The translations under genes and the position numbers were made by a program. Below, piece after piece: positions 42,698-52,058 of a stretch of DNA of 64,000 bases; the stretch's first letter is position 1; each line of letters opens with the position of its first letter. Below the pieces are notes generated by a model. The model worked only from the letters and a program-made list of their open reading frames with translations, made no database searches and was not told the DNA's origin. Source of the stretch: a virus; the IMG/VR virus record IMGVR_UViG_3300046007_014223, positions 18,802 to 82,801 of that record; one strand, written 5' to 3'.

Positions 42698-43630
42698 TTA
42701 AGCTCCTATTATAAATGAAGGATTTTCTTGTGTTATGGGGAGTTCATTATCTGGAAGAAATTCTTCTTGAGGAATTTCTTCATTCATTGTACGCCAAAAT
42801 TCAGCGTTCTTACATTTATTTATAATTGTTTCAGATAAAATTTCAGCAGGATTTATACCACGACGACCCAAAGTTGTACGAACATCATGCATGTCTGCCA
42901 TTCCATATACTTGACCATCGTTTTCTTGGTGAATATTTACCAGGTTTGCAAAGTCATGTTTGAAGTAGTCCTCTTCAAGAAAGTCGTAAATTTTTTCCAT
43001 GGTATCTTGTGGATTATCAAGTAAATCATCATATTCGACAAAGTGTAAAGCCCTTTGTTGTCCTTGCATGATGCATTGCTTTAACCCCTCATAACTTTGA
43101 CCTAAAATGCCCATGGGGCTTGCTAATAGCTCACATCGATTATCATCTGTTAGTGGGAGATTTGATTTAACAAGCATTTCATCAAGAAAATTAAGTTTTA
43201 CGCTATCAACTTTTTGAAGATTTCTTCTTTGCATTGCGATGAACGATGCAAGGATTTCATCAATACTTCTAACAGGGCAAATAACTTTTGGCTGAATGCC
43301 AAAGTATCCTGAAATATAATGTAACCGATTAACCCATGATCTGTTTTTATCAATGATTACGGGTTTGTCAACATCCATATAAAATTGTGGCAAAATGTTT
43401 GCAATCATTTGTGCAGCAATTTGTGGTTTTGGATACGCTAAAAACAATTCATCTTGTGCCAAAGATGTTTCAAGAGCAAGCATCGTAGGCACTACAGGCG
43501 AGCTAGGTCCGGAATAGATTCGTGGATTTTGATTTAAAATAGCAGATAATAGAGTGCTACCCGCTCGAGGCAGTCCTGCCATAAAGTAATAAGATTTTGG
43601 TTCAATTTGTTTTGGGGGTTCATTAGCCAT
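42698..43630 (-). CDS. sulfotransferase-family protein
   Basis: The 310-residue protein has the PAPS 5'-phosphosulfate loop in GLPRAGSTLLSAIL (about 19-32) and a 3'-phosphate segment CPVRSIDEILASF (about 137-149), the two signatures of sulfotransferases. A later FVEYDDLLDNPQDTMEKIYDF segment is also typical. It could add sulfate to a glycan or virion or host molecule. Two bases separate it from the next gene, and the downstream kinase fusion might provide the donor. Confidence 0.85.
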   Translation of the reverse strand: MANEPPKQIEPKSYYFMAGLPRAGSTLLSAILNQNPRIYSGPSSPVVPTMLALETSLAQDELFLAYPKPQIAAQMIANILPQFYMDVDKPVIIDKNRSWVNRLHYISGYFGIQPKVICPVRSIDEILASFIAMQRRNLQKVDSVKLNFLDEMLVKSNLPLTDDNRCELLASPMGILGQSYEGLKQCIMQGQQRALHFVEYDDLLDNPQDTMEKIYDFLEEDYFKHDFANLVNIHQENDGQVYGMADMHDVRTTLGRRGINPAEILSETIINKCKNAEFWRTMNEEIPQEEFLPDNELPITQENPSFIIGA

Positions 43631-43639
43631 AATAATCTC

Positions 43640-44539
43640 CTATTGCTTGTCCACAGATTCAATAATCTTATTTACATCAAACAATTTTACATCTTCTGTG
43701 AAAGGATATTCATGTTCATTCCCGTTAAAATCAAAGTCAAATAGATAGCTTCCGGGAAGTTTAAAGTCGTATGGAATTTCTGTGCAAATATTATCATGCA
43801 TATCATAACCAAATACCTTGGGGCTTGTTCCATTCCATAAAACGGTTGATTTTTTATTCATTGCAGCCGCGGCGTGTTGCAAACTTGAATCGATTAAAAT
43901 TCTTTTTTTTGCATGGAGTAAAATGGTAAAAAATTCAATCAAACTTAAAGATTGTTGAGGTGTAGCAAAAATGTGTTCTGCTCCATCAAGTTTTGGTGAG
44001 TTAAATTTTGTTACCTGATAGATGTGATAATCATTTTTGTAATGATTAATAAGATCCTGAGCAATATCGGGAGGCATGTCACGTGTCCATGCATATGGTT
44101 TTGCGTCAGTTGCCATCAATCCCCCGTTTGTATGAATCAACATTAGAGGTTTGTTTCTTTGCCAGAAAGTTTTTGATAAGTCAAATTGCAACTTGTTAAA
44201 CTTTAAAATTGGCATTTCATTATTATACTTCAATCCATACATCTCACACCAGTTAGGGATAAGTCTTTTTCTTTTGTGAATGTGATTTGTAGTAAAGTAG
44301 GGTTCGTGATGGAACAAAATAGAATCTTTATCTTGAACATACCTTTGATAAAAATAACTTGTATTACCCAAAGTATATACACGTTCGACAAAGTTTAGAT
44401 TTATAAACAAATCTGGGTAAGCACAAACCACAATTAGTTTTCTATCTGGGTAGTTGTTTTTAATGCACCTTGCTACAGCGGTCGCTGCTACATGTTTACC
44501 AATCCCCCCTTGAAGGTGGAAAATACTATATTTACTCAT
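43640..44539 (-). CDS. GT9/heptosyltransferase-like protein
   Basis: The 299-residue protein begins YSIFHLQGGIGKHVAATAVA, the GGxGD/K-type loop of GT-B transferases such as heptosyltransferases, and continues with CIKNNYPDRKLIVVCAYPDL. The C-terminal half has FATPQQSLSLIEFFTIL and ILIDSSLQHAAAAMNKKST, the donor-site region. I chose the ATG at 44539, preceded by GAGGAA and overlapping the upstream stop by ATGA. Substrates are unknown. Confidence 0.72.
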   Translation of the reverse strand: MSKYSIFHLQGGIGKHVAATAVARCIKNNYPDRKLIVVCAYPDLFINLNFVERVYTLGNTSYFYQRYVQDKDSILFHHEPYFTTNHIHKRKRLIPNWCEMYGLKYNNEMPILKFNKLQFDLSKTFWQRNKPLMLIHTNGGLMATDAKPYAWTRDMPPDIAQDLINHYKNDYHIYQVTKFNSPKLDGAEHIFATPQQSLSLIEFFTILLHAKKRILIDSSLQHAAAAMNKKSTVLWNGTSPKVFGYDMHDNICTEIPYDFKLPGSYLFDFDFNGNEHEYPFTEDVKLFDVNKIIESVDKQ

Positions 44540-45261
44540 AATTTCCTCATTGTGTTTTGTACAATTTCCCAATTTCTTCCATTAAAGAAATGATTATATC
44601 GGTACACGTTTACAGTATCAAGATCAATTCTTCTTTGAACACTTTGTTTTATATCTTCACTGACAATAGTTTTTGAAACTACACCATGAATCTTGCTTGT
44701 TTTTAAAGTATAAATATTTTTGCATCGTTGAATCAAATAATCATCCCCATACCACACTTGATATAAACTTGGTATTACACGATAAGATGATCTTTTCACA
44801 AACATACACACACCATAAGCAAAACTCTGCCCACCAATAGGTTGTGACTTATTTACGTTTAAGCGAATAAGTTCTTCTTTTCTATCGGGATGGTTGGTGA
44901 TGTGATAGTTGGTGATACCATCCTTTAAATGCACTCCGATTATGTCTATTTCGGAAAAATCTAAATTTTGCATAAACTCAAAAACACCATCTTCAACATA
45001 TATATCATCGTTTAAAAGATTGATTATATCTGCGTTTGAACGATAGTATCCTTCATTCCATGCAGGGTTCACATAAATATTTTTGCCATAATTAACTAAG
45101 GTCAACTTATCGTGTTTGATTAAATCTTTTGGGCGTTTAACATAATCATTGTCGATTACAATGATCTTATTGATAGACTTACACTCACAATATTTTTTTA
45201 AAGCATCGGGGAAGTTTTCATCTCGCCACATTGTGGGAATAATCACATCAATTTTATTCAT
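44536..45261 (-). CDS. GT2-like glycosyltransferase
   Basis: The 241-residue protein starts IDVIIPTMWRDENFPDAL, followed by KIIVIDNDY and NPAWNEGYYRSNADIINLLNDDIYV, which matches the GT-A/GT2 pattern with a DD metal site (about 88-89). Near its C-terminus it has VWYGDDYLIQRCK. It probably transfers a sugar to a glycan made by this island; donor and acceptor are unknown. It overlaps the upstream paralogue gene by 8 bases. Confidence 0.82.
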   Translation of the reverse strand: MNKIDVIIPTMWRDENFPDALKKYCECKSINKIIVIDNDYVKRPKDLIKHDKLTLVNYGKNIYVNPAWNEGYYRSNADIINLLNDDIYVEDGVFEFMQNLDFSEIDIIGVHLKDGITNYHITNHPDRKEELIRLNVNKSQPIGGQSFAYGVCMFVKRSSYRVIPSLYQVWYGDDYLIQRCKNIYTLKTSKIHGVVSKTIVSEDIKQSVQRRIDLDTVNVYRYNHFFNGRNWEIVQNTMRKL

Positions 45262-46216
45262 ATCTAGATAAGTTTATAATTAATCCATGAGATAATTTTA
45301 TTGCACTTTCAATTGCGTTTGCTACAAGATTGGGTGACTCTGCTGCAGTAAAGAAATATTTGCAAGGCAGATTTTTAATGTGGTGGGGATAGCAGTCACT
45401 CACATTGTGACTCATCGCAACAAAAATCTTGTTAACATTATTTATATTCTCTTTAACATGAGTAAACATGAAAGGACCCGAATTCTTTCCCATGATAGTG
45501 TCACAATGTGTTGACATGTATGCAATCTCATTTAAGTCACAATCAATATTGAATATATCAGAGGTAAAATATACATTGTTTAATTTTGTTTCAAATTTTT
45601 CTGTGCAAATGAAAGTATCAGTCGAATAAGTTTTAGCTAAATGTTCTATTATAGGGGCAAGGTTATCCAATCCGCTTTGCATACTACGAACTTTTCCATT
45701 ACAAATCAAATGTTTTTTACCTTTATGTTGTTGCAGGAAGTTATCAGCTGATTTGATTTCATAAACACTCCAATTTACTTTTGGAACATAAAGTAAAGGA
45801 TTGTCACTCAAAATTATATCACACCCATGGTTCTTATTTAAATAGTCAATTATAAAAGTATAAATTTTATGTAATGACAAGTAATTTGCGTGACCTTCTC
45901 CTGGGAGGTTTGCCACAAACTCTTTGTGGTCGCCCATTCGCGCTTGATTTTGATAAAAGTACGCTCCCACCCATGTGTTGATGTAGATGGTTTCATCTGT
46001 TTCAAAAATCTTATTGTAGTTTAGTTGTTCGACTTGCCATTTTTTCAAATCAGGCTTAAATTGTGTGCGAATAAGATCAGTAACGATCTTTGAATTGCAC
46101 ACATGATAGTAGCCGAACTTTACGTTAGGGAGCGAGTCTTTAATGTGTTTAAGGTAACCTCGACCTGAAAAAACGTCACCATTATGCCACAGATTGTAGA
46201 ATAGAATGTTTTTCAT
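45254..46216 (-). CDS. GT-B-like protein, paralogue of the gene at 6232
   Basis: This protein (about 320 residues from the ATG at 46216) shares with the 6232-7140 product the ILFYNLWHNGDVF start, an INTWVGA segment, LICNGKVRSMQSGL, and the CDLNEIAYMSTHC and IMGKNSGPFMF blocks. It is likely a nucleotide-sugar-binding transferase of the heptosyltransferase type, though unproven. A longer frame extends to 46255 but lies in the upstream glycosyltransferase; no strong ribosome site decides the start. Confidence 0.62.
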   Translation of the reverse strand: MKNILFYNLWHNGDVFSGRGYLKHIKDSLPNVKFGYYHVCNSKIVTDLIRTQFKPDLKKWQVEQLNYNKIFETDETIYINTWVGAYFYQNQARMGDHKEFVANLPGEGHANYLSLHKIYTFIIDYLNKNHGCDIILSDNPLLYVPKVNWSVYEIKSADNFLQQHKGKKHLICNGKVRSMQSGLDNLAPIIEHLAKTYSTDTFICTEKFETKLNNVYFTSDIFNIDCDLNEIAYMSTHCDTIMGKNSGPFMFTHVKENINNVNKIFVAMSHNVSDCYPHHIKNLPCKYFFTAAESPNLVANAIESAIKLSHGLIINLSRYE

Positions 46217-46853
46217 TATAATCTTTTTCAAAGTTACCTTTGTACATTTTAACACCCAAATGAGCTACAGTGTGTTTGGGGTTAACCCAAATTTCATAAC
46301 CCAACTCTTTTATCTTTCGTGATAAAGTGATATCTTCACCGACGAATGAATCATTCCGAACAGAAAATTCACAAATGTTTTTTAAAATTTTACCTCGAAA
46401 AGATATTTCAGGATTGGATTGCCATAAGTCAGTTAACACTTTTCGAGACAGCTTTACAAACCCAGTTCCAACTTTTTGAACGTTGATATATCCATCTGTA
46501 GGATCAACTTTACTATTCTCCGAAAGGTAGACATTATATTCAATCTTTTTGTCACCCTTATTGACAACGGGAACAGCAACGACATCCTTCGGAGACTTAA
46601 GAATTTCAATGAGAATATTCGGACTCCAGTATTCATCATCATCGATGAATACCATGTGATCATAACCTTGAGTATAAGCAAGGTTGAACAATTCGTTTCT
46701 TGCCATGGGGAGAATTGATTCATTAGAAAGGAAGACTGCGTTAATCGCAAGATCTTCTTTCAACCCCAATTTAATTGATTCACATAAACTGTGAACATAA
46801 TATGCATCAACTTTACCATATAAACATGGTGTGGCTATCAAAATCTTTTTCAT
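46182..46853 (-). CDS. GT-A glycosyltransferase, paralogue of the gene at 26637
   Basis: The 223-residue protein has ILIATPCLYG at the N-terminus, SNESILPMARNELFN, and the metal motif DDD (71-73) in VFIDDDEYW, then KVGTGFVKLSRKVL and SFVGEDITLSRKIKELGYEIW, as in GT2-like GT-A enzymes. It matches the 26637 product in order of motifs. It is the first gene of the second sugar island. Confidence 0.82.
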   Translation of the reverse strand: MKKILIATPCLYGKVDAYYVHSLCESIKLGLKEDLAINAVFLSNESILPMARNELFNLAYTQGYDHMVFIDDDEYWSPNILIEILKSPKDVVAVPVVNKGDKKIEYNVYLSENSKVDPTDGYINVQKVGTGFVKLSRKVLTDLWQSNPEISFRGKILKNICEFSVRNDSFVGEDITLSRKIKELGYEIWVNPKHTVAHLGVKMYKGNFEKDYNEKHSILQSVA

Positions 46854-46877
46854 AATGTATCTCCATAAAAATAATAT

Positions 46878-49800
46878 TTATTTAGATTCAATCGCCTCAA
46901 TTCTTGCTTTTAATTGATCAATCTCCGCTGACATTTCTTTTATAGCATTAACCAGAATAGGTATCAAATAATCGCTTGTTATTTGTAACTTATCTGGAGT
47001 ATCGTCACTGACGATAACCTTTTCAACACCCTCTAATGCTGCAATTTCTTGTGCACTAAATCCATAACGTTTTTTATTTGGAGGATCAGTAATTTCATTC
47101 GTTATACGGTTTTTGAATGCATAAGCTATAGGATTAACATTACTTAAAAATCCTCTTCCATGTGGGACAGGGCCGAAAATACATTTATCACGAATATCAG
47201 AAACAGCTGTCCAAGCAATTTGTATTTGAGCACAAGCGTGGGAGCTATTGCCCATAATAATACGATTTGATTCAGTCGTTATGTTTGCAAGACCAGTAGC
47301 TCCTACCCCACTACAACATCCGAAGAATATGTTATTAGTACCTGTAGTGTTACAATTTCCGGCACACAAACCAGCAAAAAGATTATGATTTCCATTAATA
47401 CTTTCTATACCTGCCGATGTTCCTATAAAAATATTATGATTTCCCGTAGTATTTGAAAACCCCGCGGCCCACCCAATAAACGTATTATAAGTGCCGGAAT
47501 CATTACAATAACCTGTAGCTCTGCCAATAAAGTTATTGTGACAACCATTGACATTATTTGTACCTGCAGAAGTACCAATAAACGTATTATAAGTGCCAAT
47601 ATTATAAGCACCTGATGCAGTGTTTTCTCCTATAAAGATGTTTTTTGACCCGGTTGTATTTCTATAACCTGCATTTTTACCTAGAGCAATATTTAAATTA
47701 CCTGTAGTATTATTATATCCTGCGTCGAGACCAAAGAAGTTATTATAACAACCTGTAGTATTACATCCACCTGCATTACGACCAAAGAAATTATTATGAT
47801 TACCTGTTGTGTTACTTAAAGCTGTTAATGTTCCGAAGAAATTATTATAACTACCTGTGGTATTCTTATTTCCTGCACTTAATCCAAAAAAGTTATTATT
47901 GCAACCTGTACTATTACAACAACCTGCGCCATTACCAAAGAAGTTATTATGAATACCTGTAGTATTGTAACGACCCGCATAACGACCAAAGAAACTATTA
48001 TTACAACCTGTGGTATTACAACGACCCGCACTTAATCCAAAAAAGTTGTTGTCACAGCCAGTAGTATTTAAACAACCTGTAGCGCGCCCAAAGAAGTTGT
48101 TGTTCCTGGCTGTCGTATTGCCGCATCCAGCACACCGTCCTAAGAAGTTATTATCACAACCTGTGGTATTACAACGACCTGCATTTTCTCCAATAAAGTT
48201 ATTGTAGGAACCTGTAGTATTGTAACGACCCGCCCAAAATCCAAAGAAGCTATTATGAACACCTGTAGTATTTAAACATCCTGCGTAACAACCAAAGAAG
48301 TTATTATTACAACCTGTAGTATTGCAGAACCCAGCACGGCGGCCAATGAAGATGTTTTCACAGCCGATGGTGTTGTTGTACCCCGCAAAAAAACCAAAGA
48401 AGTTATTTGAAACGCCTGTAGTGTTACTACGACCTGCACTAAATCCGGCAAAGAAATTATATGATCCAAATGTTGTACAACGACCTGCATACCGTCCAAT
48501 AAAGATATTATGACAACCTGTTGCTGTTAATGCACAGGCATCAACAACAGTAAAGTTCTTTTGTGCATCTAATGTTGCTCCACCACCCCCACCTGCACTA
48601 ATGGTCACATTAGACGCTGCAGTAATACGACCTTGTGCGTCAACTGTTATCACAGGAACTATAGTAGAATTTCCATAAGTGGCTGCCGTTACACCACTAG
48701 TAGCTAACCCAACAGTGATTACGTTACCTTCACCTGTAGTACCTGTTGCTGTTATACCTGTACCACCAACAACACGATCTGTGTAGTTTCCTGTTGTATC
48801 TGTTCCAAGTGCAACAGAGTTTGACGCAACAGTTAATGTTACATCTAATGAATTAGTATTTTGATTGGTTAAGTTAAGATTAGCTGTACCTGTTACATCA
48901 CCCGTAAATCTTAAATTAACCGCAGGTTTGTTTGTTGTTATACCATAATTTCTATCAATAGCTACATTAGATGCACTTGTTACTCTACCCGTAGTATCAA
49001 CTGTTACTTGTGATACCACATTTGCATTACCGTAACTACCTGCTGTAACACCACTGGTAGCTAATGCAACAGTGATTACGTTACCTTCACCTGTAGTACC
49101 TGTAGCAGTAATACCTGTGCCTCCAACAACACGATCTGTGTAGTTTCCTGTTGTATCTGTTCCTAAGGCAACAGAATTGGTTGCGACAGTTAATGTTACA
49201 TCTAATGAATTAGTATTTTGATTGGTTAAGTTAAGATTAGCTGTACCCGTAACATCGCCAGTAAATCTTAAATTAACCGCAGGTTTGTTTGTAGTTATAC
49301 CATAATTTCTATCAATTAATAAGTTGGCTGCTGATGTTACTCTACCAGTAGTATCAAGTGTTACTCGTGGCACAGCATTTGCATTACCGTAACTGCCCGC
49401 AGTTACACCACTGGTAGCTAATGCAACAGTTATAACATTACCTTCATCTGCTGTACCTGTAGCAGTAATACCTGTACCTCCAACAACACGATTTGTGTAG
49501 TTTCCTGTTGTATCTGTACCTAAAGCGACAGAGTTTGTTGCTATCGTAGTTGTTATTGATATAACAGTTGAATTAGCCGTCAAAACTGCGTTTGCTGTTC
49601 CGGTAACATCACCTGTTAATATTATATTAGCCGCAGGATCATTAACAAAATTATTATAGTTTAAATAATACGTTGAATCTTGTCCGTCTAGTAAGTCTGA
49701 ATCACTTGCCTTTGCCGTTAATCCTAAGTAACGTGTATCAAGGTTAGCTGTAGCTACTGAAGCTGCTGTTACATGCCCAAATGTATCGAATTCTAAAGAT

Positions 49801-51086
49801 ACGTCCTGAATGACAATACCATTTGAGTTGTCACTAGATACGTTTGCTACAGAGCTAGTATCAGCATGTGAGACGGTTATAACATTACCTTCGTCGGCTG
49901 TACCTGTTGCTGTTATACCCGTTCCTGCGACAACTGTATTAGTATAATTTCCTGTTGTATCTGTTCCTAAAGCGACAGAGTTTGTTGCTACAGTTAATGT
50001 TACATCTAATGAATTAGTATTTTGATTGGTTAAGTTAAGATTAGCTGTACCAGTAACATCTCCAGTAAAGTTTAAATTAACCGCAGGTTTGTTTGTTGTT
50101 ATACCATAATTTCTATCAATTAATAGGTTAGATGCACTAGTTACTCTACCAGTAGCGTCTACAGTAATTTGTGACACAGCATTTGCATTACCGTAAATAC
50201 CTGCCGTTACTCCGCTTGTTCCTAAACCAACTGTAATTACGTTACCTTCACCTGTAGTGCCTGTTGCTGTTATACCTGTACCACCAACAACCCTATCGGT
50301 ATAGTTTCCTGTTGTATCTGTTCCTAAAGCGACAGAGTTTGCTCCAACAGTTAATGATACATCCAAGGAATTAGTATTTTGATTACTTAAGTTAAGATTA
50401 GCTGTACCTGTTACATCACCCGTAAATCTTAAATTAACTGCAGGTTTGTTTGTAATAGACGCATAAGCGGGTGTTGCTGTTACATTAGATGCGCTTGTAA
50501 TTCTTCCCTTAGCATCTACGGTAATGGCAGGTATACTTGTCACCCCACCATATGTGGTAGCAACTACTCCTGAATTGGGAAGTGAGGTTGAACTTCCTAA
50601 AGTGCCTGTAATATTTCCGCTCACACTAATGTTGCCTGCAACCACATTATTTGTAGCAATCAAATTAGCCGCAATGATGTTTGCTGATGCAACTACAGAG
50701 TTTCCAGTATTTGTGGTAAGTGTTATGCTGTTACCTTGCAAATCACCATTTACATTTAGTTTAAATCCTCCATCAGTCGCTGTTCCGATGAGAACGTTTC
50801 CACTGTATTGCGCTATGCGAACTTGACCCGTATCATACACTTCTAGAGAAGGGATACCTGATATATCATTTACACTGTAAATAACACCTGTCAAAGAGTT
50901 TTCTATACTAAAAAGCTGACCCGCACTTCCTTCCCAACTTAATGTGCCATTTCCTGTGGGATATGTTCGAACTGTTATATTATAAGGACCTAATGTTGCA
51001 TTTCCTGCAGTAAAAACTATCTTCGGATCATCAACAGACGATCCTTTATTAGGTGTAATTACAATATCTTTATCGGTATTTGCCAT
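46878..51086 (-). CDS. giant repeat tail-fibre protein with S74 chaperone domain
   Basis: The 1402-residue protein is modular. Residues about 1-180 form a head with a region similar to other fibres. About 180-850 hold 119-residue repeats (motifs FTGDVTGTANLNL, GTDTTGNYT, GTGITATG). About 852-1252 hold roughly 23 copies of a 17-residue repeat (NNFFGxxAGxxNTTGxx), rich in Cys. The end (about 1290-1402) is an S74 intramolecular chaperone starting at SDIRDKCIFGPVPHG and containing KRYGFSAQEIAALEG, with a coiled-coil tail. Such chaperones trimerise fibres and are then cleaved off. It is likely the receptor-binding or long fibre component. Confidence 0.9.
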   Translation of the reverse strand: MANTDKDIVITPNKGSSVDDPKIVFTAGNATLGPYNITVRTYPTGNGTLSWEGSAGQLFSIENSLTGVIYSVNDISGIPSLEVYDTGQVRIAQYSGNVLIGTATDGGFKLNVNGDLQGNSITLTTNTGNSVVASANIIAANLIATNNVVAGNISVSGNITGTLGSSTSLPNSGVVATTYGGVTSIPAITVDAKGRITSASNVTATPAYASITNKPAVNLRFTGDVTGTANLNLSNQNTNSLDVSLTVGANSVALGTDTTGNYTDRVVGGTGITATGTTGEGNVITVGLGTSGVTAGIYGNANAVSQITVDATGRVTSASNLLIDRNYGITTNKPAVNLNFTGDVTGTANLNLTNQNTNSLDVTLTVATNSVALGTDTTGNYTNTVVAGTGITATGTADEGNVITVSHADTSSVANVSSDNSNGIVIQDVSLEFDTFGHVTAASVATANLDTRYLGLTAKASDSDLLDGQDSTYYLNYNNFVNDPAANIILTGDVTGTANAVLTANSTVISITTTIATNSVALGTDTTGNYTNRVVGGTGITATGTADEGNVITVALATSGVTAGSYGNANAVPRVTLDTTGRVTSAANLLIDRNYGITTNKPAVNLRFTGDVTGTANLNLTNQNTNSLDVTLTVATNSVALGTDTTGNYTDRVVGGTGITATGTTGEGNVITVALATSGVTAGSYGNANVVSQVTVDTTGRVTSASNVAIDRNYGITTNKPAVNLRFTGDVTGTANLNLTNQNTNSLDVTLTVASNSVALGTDTTGNYTDRVVGGTGITATGTTGEGNVITVGLATSGVTAATYGNSTIVPVITVDAQGRITAASNVTISAGGGGGATLDAQKNFTVVDACALTATGCHNIFIGRYAGRCTTFGSYNFFAGFSAGRSNTTGVSNNFFGFFAGYNNTIGCENIFIGRRAGFCNTTGCNNNFFGCYAGCLNTTGVHNSFFGFWAGRYNTTGSYNNFIGENAGRCNTTGCDNNFLGRCAGCGNTTARNNNFFGRATGCLNTTGCDNNFFGLSAGRCNTTGCNNSFFGRYAGRYNTTGIHNNFFGNGAGCCNSTGCNNNFFGLSAGNKNTTGSYNNFFGTLTALSNTTGNHNNFFGRNAGGCNTTGCYNNFFGLDAGYNNTTGNLNIALGKNAGYRNTTGSKNIFIGENTASGAYNIGTYNTFIGTSAGTNNVNGCHNNFIGRATGYCNDSGTYNTFIGWAAGFSNTTGNHNIFIGTSAGIESINGNHNLFAGLCAGNCNTTGTNNIFFGCCSGVGATGLANITTESNRIIMGNSSHACAQIQIAWTAVSDIRDKCIFGPVPHGRGFLSNVNPIAYAFKNRITNEITDPPNKKRYGFSAQEIAALEGVEKVIVSDDTPDKLQITSDYLIPILVNAIKEMSAEIDQLKARIEAIESK
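47330..48530 (-). repeat. 51-bp coding repeat array, about 23 units
   Basis: The minus strand encodes a 17-residue repeat unit of the type NNFFGxxAGxxNTTGxx, about 23 times. Units differ mainly at positions around the Ala-Gly and after Asn-Thr-Thr-Gly, and Cys is frequent. Confidence 0.9.
48700..50460 (-). repeat. 357-bp tandem coding repeats
   Basis: Copies of one 119-codon unit recur at fixed spacing: matching segments at about 48841 and 49198 are 357 bases apart, as are those at about 50002 and 50359. A diverged or spacer segment of about 447 extra bases separates the pairs. The unit carries the GDVTGTANLNL and TDTTGNYT motifs. Confidence 0.85.
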
Positions 51087-51098
51087 GGTTCTATTTGG

Positions 51099-51248
51099 TT
51101 AAGTTATAATTTCAGCATCATTGTATTCTTTCAAAAGTTCAATATAAATTTCTTCTACATTATTAAAATTTTTATTATATGTTCTGTCAAATGTTTTAAT
51201 GTCGATTGTTTTGTCATAATTTGTTTCCAATACATTGATGATGCACAT
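51099..51248 (-). CDS. possible 49-residue protein between fibre genes
   Basis: An open frame starting at ATG 51248 encodes 49 residues, MCIINVLETNYDKTID to LLKEYNDAEIIT, with ordinary mixed composition. No clear ribosome-binding site precedes it, and a CATAAATA late-promoter variant (51251-51258) directly abuts the ATG, so the region could instead be the leader of the fibre gene. This is weakly supported. No other gene is visible in the 270-base gap from 51087 to 51356. Confidence 0.35.
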   Translation of the reverse strand: MCIINVLETNYDKTIDIKTFDRTYNKNFNNVEEIYIELLKEYNDAEIIT

Positions 51249-51322
51249 ATTATTTATGTTTTTATACTCTTTTATTATTACTTAATGACTTTGAGTTTTT
51301 CGGGTCAGTAAGAAATATTATT

Positions 51323-51343
51323 CCCCCTTTATCTATTTGGGGG
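51323..51343 (-). terminator. weak hairpin after the LamG gene
   Basis: CCCCC (51323-51327) and GGGGG (51339-51343) can pair across an 11-base loop, 14 bases past the stop of the LamG gene. There is no T-run after it, so it is at best a weak terminator. Confidence 0.3.
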
Positions 51344-51356
51344 CCAGCAAAGCTAC

Positions 51357-52058
51357 TCATACATTAAACCTGCCTCGAAGAGCATTAAAATTTTGTTGCA
51401 CTTCATTGATATTCAATTCTTTATTATATATTTTAGCCACAGCAATTCTACCTTTCATGTAATTACCGGGAGCATTGTTAAGAGTACTACCCTGTCCCCC
51501 TAAAGAATAATTACCTACGTCAGGTGATCCTGTGGGCGATCCATTTGCACTACTACTCACTGTTCCGTTTATGTATAGGTTTACATTTGATGTACCGTCC
51601 CATGTTCCTACGATATGTACCCAAGTATTACTTGTCACAGTCCCATATACTTGAATTGTAGCTGTATCGTGTCTCAACCACATTCCGACTTCATTATCAA
51701 CATTTCTTCTTATTAAGCCAAAAGTGCCAGCTGTGCTACCCCGACTAAACAATCCTCCACGATTCGTGTTATGCCATGTGCCATCCGAGTCAAAATATGT
51801 CCACATTTCGAAAGAAGTGGGTTGACTCCATGTAGAGGGATAAGTTATCCCTGCTGTAACCATTGCAGAGTTTACAGTGGCATCTAAACCAAAATAACCA
51901 GAAGTATTGTAAAGAGTGTTTGCTCCTAGTGTTGCGTATGAACTATCTAAAAGTCCTGTCCACGTTAGTCCATTACCTGAATAACTTTTTAAATTTATAG
52001 CATCTAAATACAACTGTAATCTACTGGTGACAATACTGGGGCTATGACGTAAACTCAT
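51357..52058 (-). CDS. LamG/concanavalin-like fibre-associated protein
   Basis: The 233-residue protein has the LamG-type jelly-roll pattern: SPSIVTSRLQLYLDAIN, a QPTSFEMWTYFD strand, NTWVHIVGTWDGTSNVNLYI and, at the end, KIYNKELNINEVQQNFNALRG. Such domains bind carbohydrates. It is a clear paralogue of the next gene upstream on the strand (both end NFxALRGRxNV), with a 4-base overlap. It probably decorates the fibres and binds host glycans. Confidence 0.85.
   Translation of the reverse strand: MSLRHSPSIVTSRLQLYLDAINLKSYSGNGLTWTGLLDSSYATLGANTLYNTSGYFGLDATVNSAMVTAGITYPSTWSQPTSFEMWTYFDSDGTWHNTNRGGLFSRGSTAGTFGLIRRNVDNEVGMWLRHDTATIQVYGTVTSNTWVHIVGTWDGTSNVNLYINGTVSSSANGSPTGSPDVGNYSLGGQGSTLNNAPGNYMKGRIAVAKIYNKELNINEVQQNFNALRGRFNV

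Noticed and set aside
42817-42824. TATAAATA core inside the sulfotransferase gene (also 45439-45446 and 58954-58961 inside genes)
   Set aside because: They lie within coding sequence in AT-rich DNA and not near a start codon; chance matches are likely, so they were not listed as promoters.
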